DNA of 64,000 nucleotides from Rhabdornis inornatus (taxonomy: Eukaryota; Chordata; Aves; Passeriformes; Rhabdornithidae). The stretch's first letter is position 1, and each line of letters begins with the position of its first letter. Below, piece after piece: positions 34,666-47,893 of this stretch. Below the pieces are notes generated by a model. The model had not been told where the DNA came from, searched no databases, and saw nothing but the letters and a program-made list of their open reading frames with translations. Position numbers and translations under genes: made by a program. The DNA is taken from assembly GCA_013397075.1 (NCBI GenBank), contig VWZS01001985.1, positions 496,001 through 560,000 on the forward strand, in the 5' to 3' direction.

Positions 34666-36117
34666 ACTTTTGGCCCATAAAGTTTGTTCTTGGGAGGCAT
34701 TAGGATGGTTTTAATTTCCCTGGACACAGGATAGTTGGTGGCTCCTCATCCTACTGAGCTGCCTGAGCTCTGCTTGTCTCTCTGGTGACCCAGGGAATGT
34801 CTTCACTGTGATGCTGAGTTACCTCAGAAGTACATGAGACACAAAAGCTGTCTTGGGAGGAGTGAGAATGACACAAAAACATTGGAGATGGCAGGAAACA
34901 GACTATTGAAGAGGCAAGGCTGGGATGCTCCTTTCCTGAGGGAGCTGCTGCCTGGACAGTGCACACCCTGCCCCTGCAGCCAGAACATCAGAACATCACC
35001 TACACCAGCCTGGGAACACCCACCCACGGGCACAAATCTGCCCTGTGGGTGAGGAAAGAAGAGAATAACCAGGGTGTGATCTGCACAACAGCTCAGCCAC
35101 TGATGAGGATTGTCACTAATGCATTTTTGAGTACTGTGAGCTTGGCAGCCTGACATAATGTAGGAAACGCTTTAATTCCCAAAGAAAGATTTTTTTTCCC
35201 CCTAGAAAGTAATAAATAGCAACTGGAACTTCTCTGAGGCAAATTTCACTGCAGATTTGTGCCATATCTACTGAGAAATATCCTTCTGAGTATATCCATT
35301 GAGGATATAACAGGAGAAATGTTACCTGTGTTTGCATCCCCTGTAAGTACATCTGCATTGAGGCTTTACACCTGGAATCTTTGCCTGGTGTCACAAGGCT
35401 TGGATTTTGCAGGGTTCAGTGCTATCCCTTTGCCTCTATCACACAAATATTGCAGCTGAGTTCCTCAGACCAGAAGAGGGGCTCACCCAAAACCCCACCA
35501 ACACATTCAAGCCTTAAAATGGACGCAGACATTATTCAGTATTTGAATAACAACTCATTTATTGATTACTTGGATCTTTCTAGTAATGACCAGGAACAAA
35601 AAAAAAAAAAAGGAAAATAAAAAAGAGAGAAGTGAGATTCATCTTCTCAGCCCTCAGCTGTGAATTTTCTGCTCATCTCTGCTGCTGATACCGAGAGAGC
35701 AGATGCTTCCTTACTCTGCAGAAACACAGCGTGTGAAACAGTATTTTAACAGCTTTATCTGATATTTTATATCTCACTGTCAAACATAGCAATGATTCCA
35801 CTTCTATTTGGGTAAGTAATCTGAAAAGAAGGCAGCAATAATCTCTCAGGAGAGCCAGGCACGGGACTAATTACTCCAGCTTGAGATTTGTAAAGACACA
35901 TTTTCAGTGCTGGGATTTTATCATTCCACAGGGTAATTAAAAGACAACCCTGTCAAAAGAAGTTTTGCAGTCTTAAGTATTCCTTTTCCTCGATGAAGAA
36001 TAACCCTTTCCAAGCTCAGCACTGGGATGGTTTTATTTCCCAGGGATGAGTGAGGGGTACCTGTGGTACTTGCCCACCTGCCAGCTCAGTGTCACTCTTG
36101 GTGGCTGTTTCTGTGTC
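34666..36117. other. Unassigned sequence
   Basis: No gene. 35500-35990 is AT-rich, with an A run at 35599-35611. Confidence 0.5.
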
Positions 36118-36247
36118 ACAGGATCACAGAGTGGTTTGGGGGAGAAGAGACATCAAAGATCATCTCATTCCATCCCCTGCTATGGCCAGGGACACCTTCC
36201 ACTGTCCCAGGCTGCTCCAAGCCCCAATGTCCAACCTGTCCTTGGAC
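36118..36247 (-). mobile_element. CR1 LINE 3' end, minus orientation
   Basis: The + strand reads ACAGGATCACAGAGTGGTTT, CAAAGATCATCTCATTCCAT, GGGACACCTTCCACTGTCCC and GCTGCTCCAAGCCCCAATGT, the reverse complement of the CR1 end. Its 5' border (36247) falls at the same place in CR1, within about 20 bases, as the 3' border of the opposed piece at 36394-36537. Confidence 0.92.
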
Positions 36248-36393
36248 ATAGAGCGTTGGGGAGGAGGGACAGACACTGGGTCAGATTGTCAAATGCTCTG
36301 AGTCGGAGTTGTGCATCAGTGACCACCCAGAGGAAGAATCTCTGCTTGGAATTTGTTTCTTCAGTGAAGCACTTGCTGAAATCAGAACAATTC

Positions 36394-36537
36394 CAACTGA
36401 AAGAGGGGAAATTTAATTAGATATGCAGAAGGAATTCTTCCTTGTGAAAGTGGGCAGCCCTGGCACAGGGTGCCCAGAGCAGCTGTGGCTGCCCCTGGAT
36501 CCTTGGCAGTGTCCAAGGCCAGGTTGGACAGGGCTGG
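36394..36537 (+). mobile_element. CR1 internal piece lacking its 3' end
   Basis: CAACTGAAAGAGGGGAAATT, AAGGAATTCTTCCTTGTGAA, CCCTGGCACAGGGTGCCCAG, GTGTCCAAGGCCAGGTTGGA, then the match stops at CAGGGCTGG. Losing the 3' end is unusual for CR1, which is normally truncated on the 5' side. Together with the neighbouring minus piece it has the geometry of one insertion whose 5' part was inverted. Confidence 0.9.
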
Positions 36538-39500
36538 CTCAGTGAAAGCAGCAATGATCAGAGCAGGGGTACAAAGCAGGGGTAGAAAAGCTGGCTGGCT
36601 GCCAGAGGGGATTTAGACCCAGCTTGGCAGATGCTTGGAGGGACAAGTGACATTCAGGGCAAACTCTTTGGTTTCTTGGGGCACTTCAGATCTCTGGTCG
36701 AAGAGTTGGAGTTCTTAACATGCACAACCTCCTCCAAGGCTGGTGCTGGGTTTTCCAAAAGCTGTCACTGGGCCATTGTCTCTTCTGGACAGCTTGGCTA
36801 ATGTGAAAATCCAAGTGTGGCATTGCCTGCAGGTTCCTCTGGCTCTCTCAGCACAGCGTGGCAATGACATGGAATGGTCCATGCAGGTGAAAGCACAAGG
36901 AGCACATCTGCACTGCCTCATCCATGGCATTCCAGGCCAGCTGGAGACCTGTGTCTGCTGCCTGTTGTCCCTTGCAGCCTCTTCCTGCACCTTCCTCCTT
37001 GAATCTCCTTGTTTGAAAGTTTGAAAGTTTGAAAGAATCTCCATGGATTTGAAAGTTAAGGAGTTAATTCCTAGAGAAACAAAAATCTTCAGAGCTGATT
37101 TCAGTGTCCTTGGGTAGAAAAGGAAAGAGCAAAGCACTGCTCCTGCACCTTGCCAGCTTTTTTTTCTCCTCTGTGCTTGTGCCTTTTGATGCACATGGGG
37201 AGCAGGGATGTGGCAGCCCAGCGACACTGATGTGACACATGTAATGAGAAGGAATTGGTGTAAAATGCAGTGTACCACCAAATCAGCATCACCCCACTGC
37301 CTGCTCCTTGGCATCCTGCCAGTTTCCATCTTGATCCAGGCATTGTTTAATTGTCTAACGGTTTTACTAAATTTATTTATTTTTAACTTGCCATTAGCAT
37401 GGAGAAAGGGAAATTCAGCATTGGGAGATCACTTAACAAAGCAGTCCTTTCCAGAGAGATTGACTCCTCATGTTTTTTTTTTCCCTGAAGAAGGAATCTG
37501 TGAAGATTTCAGGCTCCAGCTGTGCCAAATCCTGGCAAATGGCAGCTAAAGCCCTTTGGCAAGACTGGTGGATCCAGTGTGCATCACCCAGCTTGATTTT
37601 CCCTCCCAGCAGCAGCATCCTTTGCTCAGGATCCTCTTCCCTGCATAGATCATTGCTTGGTTGGAGGCTTCTTGGAGATACAGCCATGGGGAATCCTGAG
37701 CATCAAAGAGCTGCTTGGGCTCTGCAGGTGGATGCTGGGCCAGGAACTGGTTGAATTGGTAAAAATTGTAAAAAAGGGTCTAAAGGAACATGCAGTCTCT
37801 CCAGCTGAGTTCAGCTGTCATGGAATAACAGTCTCTGACCATGGAAACGCATCTGGAGAGGGCAGGTCATCCCTCTTTGTGTCCCAGCAATCTCCAGATC
37901 TCCAGTCCAATTTTAGGAGTGGTGAAAGTAGAGAGACTCCACATTCCCATGGGCAAGTCAGACCCCCTGGAGGAAGAGTAAAACAGCAAATTTATATGAG
38001 TTTCCCATTTTCTCCATACCAGTCAGGCAATAGGGCCTGGCTGCAAACAATCAATTCAACCATTCACTGGTTTTACTTTTTCCCAAATCCCTGTTTAGGA
38101 ACTTTCTCATATTTCTATGAAGACAATTCCCTATCACCCTCTTTATCTGGTAGGGAGTGTTCTGATCAATGGGCACTCTATGCTAGAAACAGCCTAATTA
38201 AGAAAAATTAATATTTTATCATCCAATACTAACATTTAATCCTATATTCATGCAGCCTGCTTTAAATACACTCCCTGTGCATCCCTTCCTGTGAGTCTCT
38301 CATGCTCTGCCAGCTCTGCTCTGTTTTTATCCATAAGGAATTGAGCTCGTACCTGTGACAGGTGCAGAGTGTGTTGAATCTTTTGATCATCACACAAAGC
38401 ACTCATCCTGATGTCCTTTAATCTAAGCAATGCAAAGAAAATCCTATGCACTCGCTTTTTGCTCCTTCCATCTCCCCGAGTTTAAACAGGAGGCTCCGCA
38501 ACTCCAGATCAATGGACCTAAATTGTTTGTCTTTAACTTAGGTGGGTTTAAAGGAAAGCTGCTCAGCCCAGCTGTCTGCAAGTTCACAGGATGGGAATGG
38601 CTCTGTGCTGTTAAGTGATGGGGGAATTTGATTTACCTTTGAAACCTGGTTTGGTTTTTTACAGCAGTCAAGTAATTAAACAGGAGAGAAAAATAACATT
38701 ACTTACTGCTACATCCTCCCCATCTTCCCTGTTGCACTCAAACTCAGAGTGAACTCCTTTAATTTATCAATTATTAAGAATTTCTATAATTCACTAATGT
38801 GGTTTGGATTTTTTTTCTTTTCTCCCTTTGGGAATTACCCCTGAGTAATTTGTGTGAAATAACTGATATTCCCATCTTGCTCTTGGTTCACATAGGCGGG
38901 GTTTCTATCTGTGTGCTCCTGCCTCTTGCCTGGCTTTGGTTCCCAGCCAACAAGGCAGGAATATTGGGGTGGAAGATCCCACTTTGTGATGAAACACAGC
39001 TCTGCTTTTGGTGAAGTGTTCACTCACACTTCCCCCTCCATTAGGTAACTGACCATGGTGGGAGAAGAAGAGGAAAGGAGCAATGGAGGGTGTGGGGCTG
39101 GTCATGGTGCTCACACAGCTTGGATGCAATCCCTGTGAATCAGACAGGTTCTGCAGGTTAAATTCCAACCAGCATTTTTTGCCCTTGGGTTCTTTCCTAC
39201 AGCCTGAAGCACATTGGCTCCAAAAAAGCTTGAATGGACCCCAGAAAAGAGTTGTACCATGAGGGAGCTCCATACAATCTTCCTATTTCAGCTGCCCAAA
39301 GAGTAGAGTCTGGGAGAACCCTCCTGCTGAAAATGCAGCCTGCTGTTTTACCCCACAGATAAAAGTTCACTTCAAATATAAATATTCTGCCATGAGTGAG
39401 GAGAAACCTTCTCACGGTGGGGCCCCGAATTCTTTATTCAGAAAAGCAGGTGCTGTTCCCTTTAATGCTGACACCAGGAGGTTACAAGCCAAAAAAATCC

Positions 39501-40508
39501 CAACCCCAAACACAAAATTCCCTCCATGCTATGCACAATACCACAGAAAGCTTTTTCCCATTACAGTGGTCACAGGCCATTTTGCTCTTCACTGGTGACA
39601 GGGGACCATTAGAATACAATCCCTGATGCCTCCGTATCATAATGAAAATCATATTTCTTCCTGAACTGCTACATCAATTGTCTTTTTAGTAACCTGGGAA
39701 GTGCAGCTCTATGCAAACCAGGGAATGGTCCTTCACTCTTAATCTGTTCCCCTGCAAGATAAGTGATAACTTCTTAATGTAACTTTCCAGTCTGGTAAAT
39801 AAGAAGTAGCTACAACATGATCCTGTGGTTTAAATAGAATCGTCTTCCTGAGACTGAGTAGCTGCTTTCCATCCTCCCCTGGGCAGGAAAACTGATTTTG
39901 ATAAAATCAGAGCATCCCTCTCTGTCTCTCTCCCTCTCCTTCCCTGGCACCTGCCTGGAAATCTGCAGGCAGGCCCATTTGCATTTCTGAAATTTTGTGC
40001 TGTGGGAACTGGGCCTAAAAAAATACGTATTGGTGGCAAGACGCTGTCCCAGCTCCTTGGGGCAGCTGTGCATGGAGCAGGGATGGAGTGAGGGGCTTGG
40101 GACTGGCATGAGAGCAAAGGGGCAGGAGGAGTGGGGAATGTGGGGCAGGAGGAGACAGGAGTGGGGACCCCCACTGCCATCCCTGCCATCCCAGCACTCT
40201 GTCACCACTGATTGCTTTACCTGTGACCTGCCAGCTGAACTCTGTGTGACACCCTGCGGCCACCAAGGCACTGGCTGTAACTACCCTGGGGCATCTGGTG
40301 CATCCCAAAGGGGAGGTGGGCACCGGGGTAGGGCTGGGGGGTCCCTGGGAGGGCATTAGGATCTGGGATAGGCAGCAGGCACACCCTGACCCCCTCTGGA
40401 GACATCCCACCACCATTGCAGAGGTGACCAATGCTTTGCACAAATTGCAGGCTCCAGCACTGCCTTTCACTTGTGTGCTACAAACAGTTCAACCAACAGC
40501 AGGGAATT
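36538..40508. other. Unassigned sequence, no gene seen
   Basis: About 4 kb with no named repeat. The longest frames are 204 codons on minus (36715-37329) and 184 codons on + (37657-38211); neither shows a domain. A short TTTGAAAG unit is tripled at 37013-37035. 38200-38800 is AT-rich. Confidence 0.5.
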
Positions 40509-40690
40509 TAGAATCCCAGGATCATTAAGCTTGGAAAAGCTCTCCAACATCATCAAGTCCAACCATTGACCCAGCAATGCCAAGCCCACCACTAACCCAT
40601 GTCAGTAAGTCCCATATCTACCTGATTTTTGAACACTTGCAGGGACAGTGACTCCACCACTTCCCTGGGCAGCCTGTCCCAGGGAATTCC
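40509..40690 (-). mobile_element. CR1 LINE 3' fragment, 'CCTAAATGATTC' subfamily
   Basis: The + strand reads AGAATCCCAGGATCATTAAG, CAAGTCCAACCATTGACCCA, CCAAGCCCACCACTAACCCA, GGGACAGTGACTCCACCACT and TCCCTGGGCAGCCTGTCCCA, the reverse complement of a CR1 3' end of the same broad type as 11505-11862. Confidence 0.92.
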
Positions 40691-43562
40691 TGATGGTGGC
40701 AAATACTTTGGTGTGTTACATGGAAGTGGCCCCCAGTCCTGTCCCTGCAGCATCTCCTGGGAGCTGGGGACACCTGCCCAGCTGAATGACAAAACCTGAT
40801 ATTCCTCCTGGAGGAATTCCCCCTGGTATGACTTTTTTGTATTTCTACTTATTGTACTGCCCCAAGCCTGAAATTTTTAAAATAGAAAGTAAGATTTGGC
40901 TCCAGGCAACAAGCCTTCAGGAGCTGCCAGCCCCTCCCTGGACACAGGAATGGTGCCAGCACCAAACACCCCCCTGGCTGTCCCTCGTCACTGCAGGCAG
41001 CTCCCAAAGGGCCCCATTCCTTTAAAGCCCTTTTCCAGGCATCCCAACCAGGAAAAGAGAGGGTGTACCCCGGTTCCAACTTGGTCAAGACAGGAGCACA
41101 CTGCTCTTCTCTTTTCTGTCTTTTCCCTCTCATTCACGTGCACCTTGAGGGACAAATAATTCAATCTGCTGGTGGATTGGCAAAGACTTTAATGAAAACA
41201 CTATTTATTTGTTGTTGTCTGATACATCACCAGAGGCAAGGCAAGGGACTGAGTAATAACAGGTCTGGAAGGGGGAGAGCAGAGCAGAGCATGCCACCAG
41301 CACAGGAGTGGTCCAAAAATGTATGATTTCAGTTTCTGGTTTAATTAGAATTTATTTTAACTGGGTTCACATCAACTAGTGAAACAACTGTCATTGATGA
41401 ACTGAGCAGATTTTCATCTCTAACCAGCAGCTCAGGCAGCTCATGTGAGGTGAGACTGAGGAAAGGCTATTAGAGGCAGACATCAATTTAAAATTCCTCA
41501 TCTGAAAGAGTATTGGTACAGAGGGGAAACCATTAGAGAATTGTCATTGGCTAACTGATCCAAACCCAGGCTCCCCTCAAAAACAAAATGCTGCTGTAGG
41601 CAGCTTGCTGTGTTACCTGCTGGAAGGGGAGTGAATCTTATCAGAGCATCCTGACCCAAAAGTTCATGATGTGTGTGGGGAAGAGTTCTGGAGACTGATA
41701 GCAAACAGATGTGAGCCCACAGGCTCCCCACAGCTGCTTTTGCAGGCAACCCAGGGAAATTCACCTCAGGGATAATTGAAAATGTCATTCTGCTCATGGG
41801 CAAACTGAGGCACAGAAAAGCCATGCAAATTCCTTGAGCTTAATGGATCTATGGGATGCCACAGGAATAAATCCAGTTTTCTTGAGGATTGCTCCTGCAG
41901 TCCAACACCTTTGTTATCCTTCACCCTTCCAGAGCCTCAGAGCCTCAACCCAGGTTAATTAGTTAATTACAAACAGCTCTGCTGTTAATTACAAACTCCC
42001 CTGCTTTGGAAAAGGCCCTGGGTGGGGTTTATTTGCCAGCCCTGCAGTGAGCAGTGCCCTGGGTGCCAGCCCTGAGCTGATGCAGGGACATTTCCCAGTG
42101 AGTGATGTGGGCTGGGAAATCACAGGGACAAGTGTCCAAACCATTGCTGATCACTCAGATGCTGTTTCCCATCACGTTTCACTGAGGCTTGGGATGAAAC
42201 TGTCCATCAGACCTCTGGAGTTGGTTCTCCCAGGGGGTGAGGGCTCCCCTGGGCTGGTCCTTGGAGAGGATGAGAGGATGTTGAGCTGCTCCTGGAGGCA
42301 GCTTGCCAGTGCTGGGTACCAAAAGCAGACCTGGCCTGCAGGATGGGTGCTGGGAGGGCAGGGCTCAGCTTCCCTGGGATTTGCATGGAGCAGCTGTGCT
42401 GGAGGAAAAGCACAGGAGAGGCCCTAGACACCTCTGAAGCACTTCCCAAAGAGGAACCTGTGAGACAGCAGGAGTCACTGGGATGGACATGGAGAGAAAA
42501 TGGAGGAAATTATTGTAAGGAAAGATAATTATTTATGGCTATTATAAGAAAACTGTAATTATTACATGGACAATTAAAAACAAGGACAGCTGATCACTCT
42601 GGTGCTGTTTCCCACCTCCTTTCACTGCAGGCTCCAGGTGATGGAGACATGGCTTTGTCCCAGGGAAGACCTGGGACTGTTACAGAGCAGCTCCTGCTGC
42701 ACATCCCAACAGAATCAGGCCAGGAAGGGAAATCATCCAAAGGATGTTTGACACAGTAGAATTTGTTTTTACCTCTTTCCTTTAGAAAGCAAAGCAAAAC
42801 AAGTTAGGAAATCACATGCATACTTTTGGAATGAGGCAGTAGCTCAGGGTCATCTGTGTTTATTTCCAACATTTTATCTTATTTCCGTAGGCACTTTCTC
42901 AAAACAAGGCTTTTGGGTTTTTTCTTTTCCAGCCCAAGCTCTGAAAGGTAAGTTTAGGTCTGACCTGTCACAACCCAAAATCACACTGCAAACACATTCC
43001 TACTATTGTCACTCACCTCCCCTGACCACTTGCACCATGATTTTTCTTTCATGGTGTGCTCTCCTGGAAAAAAGAAGGATGCAAACACAGCCTGCATTAC
43101 TCAGGACCTGCAAATTTAGATGACACTGTCTCTTCTTGTGATTAAATCAAGCATTGACATGGCAAACAGCAGCCCAGCTGGGGTCCCAAAACTGTGCTGG
43201 GACCCAGGGCTGGCATCCTCCTCCCTGCATCAGCCTCAGAAAGTGATGCAGGTGCTTTCCTCAGCCACCACATTGGGAGTCACCAGCCCAGCCCAATCCT
43301 CCTCCAAACCAAGCAGCACATCCTGGGTGGGTTCTGTAGGATCAGACCTCTGGAAATGTTCATTCTCCAGCTGAGGAAGTGCCTGGCCTGGCAGCAGCAG
43401 GATGTCTCTCCTGCCTCTCTCCTGGAGAAGGCAGTTTGGAGGGGAAAAGAATTAGGAGCTATTTAATTTTGACTTTTTTTTCAGCAGAAAGAGGAGAAAA
43501 TTTCTGTTGCATGTGGATTTTTTTTTTCTCTTCCTTATTATTTTTCTGGACTGGAATGGATT
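40691..43562. other. Unassigned sequence
   Basis: No gene or named repeat. 41940-42000 carries repeated TTAATTA motifs. 42490-42600 is AT-rich. Confidence 0.5.
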
Positions 43563-43770
43563 TTTTTGATATATTGAATATATTTAATATTCAAATGCTG
43601 TGAATTTGCAGGACGGAGCAGACAGAGACTGCCTCATGCGATAAGAGACGTCATTACTGTTGTGAAGAATTCCTTTAAGATTCCATCTTAATCATTCTGC
43701 TATTGAAATGGAAGAATAAAGTAATAAAATTAGATGTTTTGAAAAGACTTGATTAAAAAAGTAATTATCC
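43563..43770 (+). repeat. Paired AT-rich element, copy A (inverted partner at 58430-58640)
   Basis: Matches the reverse complement of 58430-58640 at roughly 90% over about 200 bases, including a core (43658-43728) with 71 identical bases. Differences cluster outside the core: a 4-base indel after GGACGGAGCA, a few substitutions at 43591-43657, and divergence after 43728. The left part has an inverted repeat, TTGAATAT and ATATTCAA around ATTTA. I do not recognise it as CR1, an LTR or a known SINE, and it has no coding potential. Confidence 0.88.
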
Positions 43771-46700
43771 TGCCAGCTCGTGGATCCCCACGTCCTGCCA
43801 GGCTCCTCCAGCTCGGGCTCTCTTCTTGCCAAGCTCCTCTGCAGAATCCCATGGGGAAGGAACAACTTTGTGCCAGGCCACCTCCAGGGCACTGCTGCTT
43901 CTCCTCTCCTCCCTCTGGACATGCATTGGGGCTGTTCTGGGGGCTGGTCTTGTGCCCCACAAGGTGGGATTCGTTGGGGTGTCCTGTGCAGAGTACAGAG
44001 CTGGACTTGGATCTTGTGAGTCCTGCCCAACACAGAGGGACCAAGTGATATTGGGTTATATATACCAAGGGATATTCCTTGATTCTGTCATTCCTCTCTC
44101 CCCAGCTGGGGTCTCCCAGCCCAGAGCAGTCCCACACACCCCATCCTCCCTGGCAGCTCAGTGCAGCTCTGGGTGCCCATGGGGCTGGGTAAGGTGCCCT
44201 CAAGTACCCTCCAGACCCTCCTGGAGACAGGGAAAGGCTGAAGGGAAAGGCACAGCTTCCTCTGGGCAGCCTCAATTCCTGCTTTGTGGCTTCACCAGCC
44301 TGTAGGAGAGTGCAAAGGAACCCTTTGAGGTCTGGGGCACTCAGGCAGCACCCCAGCATGTCCTTTGGAAGTGTCTCATGCCATCATGCACCATTTCTGG
44401 GTGACAGACTGGGGCTGGGGTCCCCTGTGCCCCAACCCAGGGTCCCCACAGCCTGCACACCTCTGAGCAGGACAGACAGGATGATTCCCCATGCCTGGGA
44501 CACCCTCCTGGTCCACGGGCTGGGCTCTGCCCAAGCACTGGCCCCAGCTGCAGCTGGCTGTGCTGGAGGGACAGGATTTCCCCAGGAGGAGGAGAGGAGG
44601 GGTGCTGGGCCTCCCAGGCCCTCCCAGCTGTAATTGTGCAGCTCATTCATTCTGCATTTCTAATGGGGAAACACAGATGGTGACAGCTGAGTGCAAAATG
44701 CATCTATTAAAATCTGCTGCTGATTGTTCTCATAATGGGTTTGGGGTTTTTTGAAATATGCTGCAGAGAATCCACATCCTCATCAGAAGTGGAACAGGTT
44801 ACAGGAGACTTGTGCTTGTCTCTGTCTCTTGCCCATTGGCAGGCTTTTTTTGGCCATTATTTATTATTTTCATAGCAGAATAACTGGAGATCCATTCCTG
44901 CTGGGGCTCAATGGGAGTTAGATATGTTGTGGCTGAATAAATTCTCCAGCTGGAGACATGAGGCCTCCCAAGGAGGATGCTGTCCCAGGAGAAGAGCTAC
45001 CTGCACTCCAAGGCTGCCCTTTAAACAGCTGGAGGCCCTGGTGGCACCTGAAAAACCAGGGTGAGACTTTCTGCTGGACATCCTGAATGCAAGGATGTTT
45101 AGTCTGAAGGATAATCTTGAGAAGAAAAACTCTGCCTGGCTCTGTGCACAGGATTCATTTTCACATAGAAAGCTCCTTCAGCTGCAAGGGGTCGATCTTA
45201 ATCACTTCAGGACAGAAGTGAAAATGTATTTGGTCACAGAGAGATTTTTGGGAGCCAGGAGTGTCCAGTGAGATTTTTGGGAGCCAGTGAGACCAGGCTC
45301 CTTCTGCTTTGGAGGAAAACACTTTTGTGCTAATATTCACCACTTTCTGCCTGAGGAACTTGTGAAGTGGAGAGGAGGGACACTGGGAGCGTGGCCCCTG
45401 CTGAGCATGGCAGGGTGCTGTAGGCATGGAGGAAATGAGGTGCCATCTATGGCAAGCCTGGAAGCCAGCTCAGAGATTTATTATCCATAATGCCCTGCAT
45501 CACCCATCACCTGCAGGTCAGGGCACCTGTGAGACCATCACACCCATGGAGGCACAGCAGAAAAACTCCAGATGGGGACAAAATTCGATGCCAAGTGCAG
45601 ACAAACCCACTCCTGCCCAGAGCTGGGAGCACCCTGGGCTCCCTGCTGACTGCACATCCACACTCCACAGCCCTGCTGTTTGCCAGCCCTGCCTGCAGCC
45701 CTGCACCACCTCCCTGCTCAGGGCCTGCCTGCACCACTCAGGCTGTGCTCCCTTGCCACCAAAAGCCATCATTTAGCTGGAGAATATTTCTGAGCTGGCA
45801 AGATTTCCCCAAGCTGGAGTGTGAGCGGAGCTCCCAGCGCTCTGGCAGTGACCTTATAATTAAGGGTGTAGAGGACAGTGCTCCCAGCCAGCTCCCTGAG
45901 TGCTTATATTTCAGTTTGGGCTACATCCAGCCCTGGTAAATCCATTAATTACACTTCATACAGTGACATTTACTGACGAATGAAAGATTTCATTATGTCT
46001 GCCTGCTTCCTCAAGCTCAGTAAGACCTCGGACAAGCTCCCCCGAGCCCTGGCCCCGATTATTTAAGTACCAGTGCTGGACCTCCTTGTTCCACACACAC
46101 CTCACCTGGGGAGGATTTAGCCAAAGATCTTTGCTCTGATCTCCACTGTGCTGCTTTGATCCAGGGGCTGCAGAAGGCAAGGCTGGGTTCATCCTCCCCA
46201 GCCTGGCTTTTGTGCAGGGACATAGGAGGCATCTCACTTCCAGGGAGAGAGAGGAGGTGCATTAAACTTTCATGGAAACAAGTCAGTGACAAAGGCAGAA
46301 CATGAGCTCTTCCCTTGGCAGCAGCTCAGGAGGAGCCTCCAGGCCCAGCCCTGCAGCACAGGGACCAGGCACTGATGCCAGACACTCACAGCAGCTCTGA
46401 GCCCTGCTGCAGGGGATGTCCATGTGGCCAGGGCACCTCCAGGTGTGCTCTCTGAAATCTCCTTTGTCCCACCAGTGTGTGACGTTAGCCCCCAGGATGC
46501 ACTGAGACAGTCAGAGATGGGAAAGCCTGGGAGGAGGGAGTCTGAGCTCTGGGGCAGGTTTGGGAGCAGCTCCTGAACAGAGGTTCACTGGAGGATGTGA
46601 CTCCACAGTTAAGGGTGCAATCTGAGGGAATTTGAGTCCATGCAGAGGCCCTTTTCCAGGATGGGATCCTCCTGTAAAGCCTGTCAGTCTCTCCTCTGCC

Positions 46701-47689
46701 TCAGCTCAGAGGCTGTGCTGCCCTCAGCTCTGTTCAGCCAATTCTGGACACTGTGATGGGAGAGAAGAGGGATGGGATGGAGAGAACAAATTCCTGTGAG
46801 TGCTATGTTGGAGCAGCCCATGTTTAGAGCAGCTTTGAACAGCCATCTACCTTCAGATCAGAGCAGGTTTCCACCTTTAGGAATTGTCCACCAGGAATTC
46901 TGCCTCGGCTCACATCCCATCCCAGGGTTCAGCTCAACCCTGAACCCTGTCAACCCCTCCAAGAAGAACTCATCCCACATCCTTTGGGTTCACTTCTAGT
47001 CCTTCCCAGGAGGGCTGCAGGGGCTGTGGACCTGACGAAGATCCCTGACAAAGTGTGAGGATCTGCTGCTCACCTGCACCCTGTAAATGTCCCTCAGTGG
47101 GAGCTGCCACAAGCCCTACTTTGCTGCTCCATGCAAGCAAAAACCCCAAGCCTTGGCCCTCAATAGCTGCTGTACCCAGTATTATTTCTGGCAGATCACT
47201 GGTGCTTAAATGACAGCTACATTAGCTGAGTCAATGCTGAGGATGTAAATGTGCAGCTGGCAGAGCTGGTGTTTAAGCAATAAGACATGACAGCAGTTGG
47301 GGTTTGAAGTGATTAGTGCCTGTGTTGGGTGTGCAGAGAGGCAGGAGGATGAAGGTCAAGTGGCTGGAAGGGCTGGCAGAGCACAGGGATCCCTGTGGTG
47401 GGCACTGCAGGGCTGGCAGGACAGAGCTGGGCACTCTCTGAGCACCCTCACCCCAAGGGGACCTTCCCCATGGCCAGCAGACAGTGAGCTGGTGTGGTGT
47501 CACTGACTCTGTGAGGACTTGGCTGGGCTGCACAGGTGTCTGTGGCACTGTTGTCCCCTCTCTGTCCCCCTGCAGGTGCCCCATGTGCTGTGCCCCCCCC
47601 TCCATCCCAGCTGCTCCCGCCGGACAACTGGAGGCAAGCACAAAGGTGTCCCCATACTGGGGAACACAGACTGATGGGATCAGAGGGTA
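43771..47689. other. Unassigned sequence
   Basis: GC-rich in 43780-44640 with overlapping frames on both strands (longest 209 codons, minus, 43730-44359), no domain seen. A short phrase GAGATTTTTGGGAGCCAG is doubled at about 45240-45287. No gene called. Confidence 0.5.
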
Positions 47690-47893
47690 CCATGAGCCGG
47701 GAGGGACCCCCAGGACCACCCAGGGCAGCCCCCAGCCCTGCACAGACACCCCAACAACCCCACCCTGAGCATCCCTGGCAGCGCTGTCCAAACGCTCCTG
47801 GAGCTCTGGCAGCCTCGGGGCCGTGCCCGTTCCCTGGGGAGCCTGGGCAGTGCCAGCACCCTCTGGGGCACGGAACAACCTTTCCCTGATACC
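47690..47893 (-). mobile_element. CR1 LINE 3' fragment, GC-rich subfamily
   Basis: Nearly the same as 3055-3260 on the same strand: GGGAGGGACCCCCAGGA, GCACAGACACCCCAACAACC, TGGCAGCGCTGTCCAAACGC, GGCCGTGCCCGTTCCCTGGG. The final CR1 bases that should lie left of 47690 are lost or mutated (CATGAGCCGGGAGGG). Confidence 0.93.

Noticed and set aside
37657..38211. 184-codon + frame
   Set aside because: No domain recognised. About one such stop-free interval is expected by chance in 64 kb on both strands.
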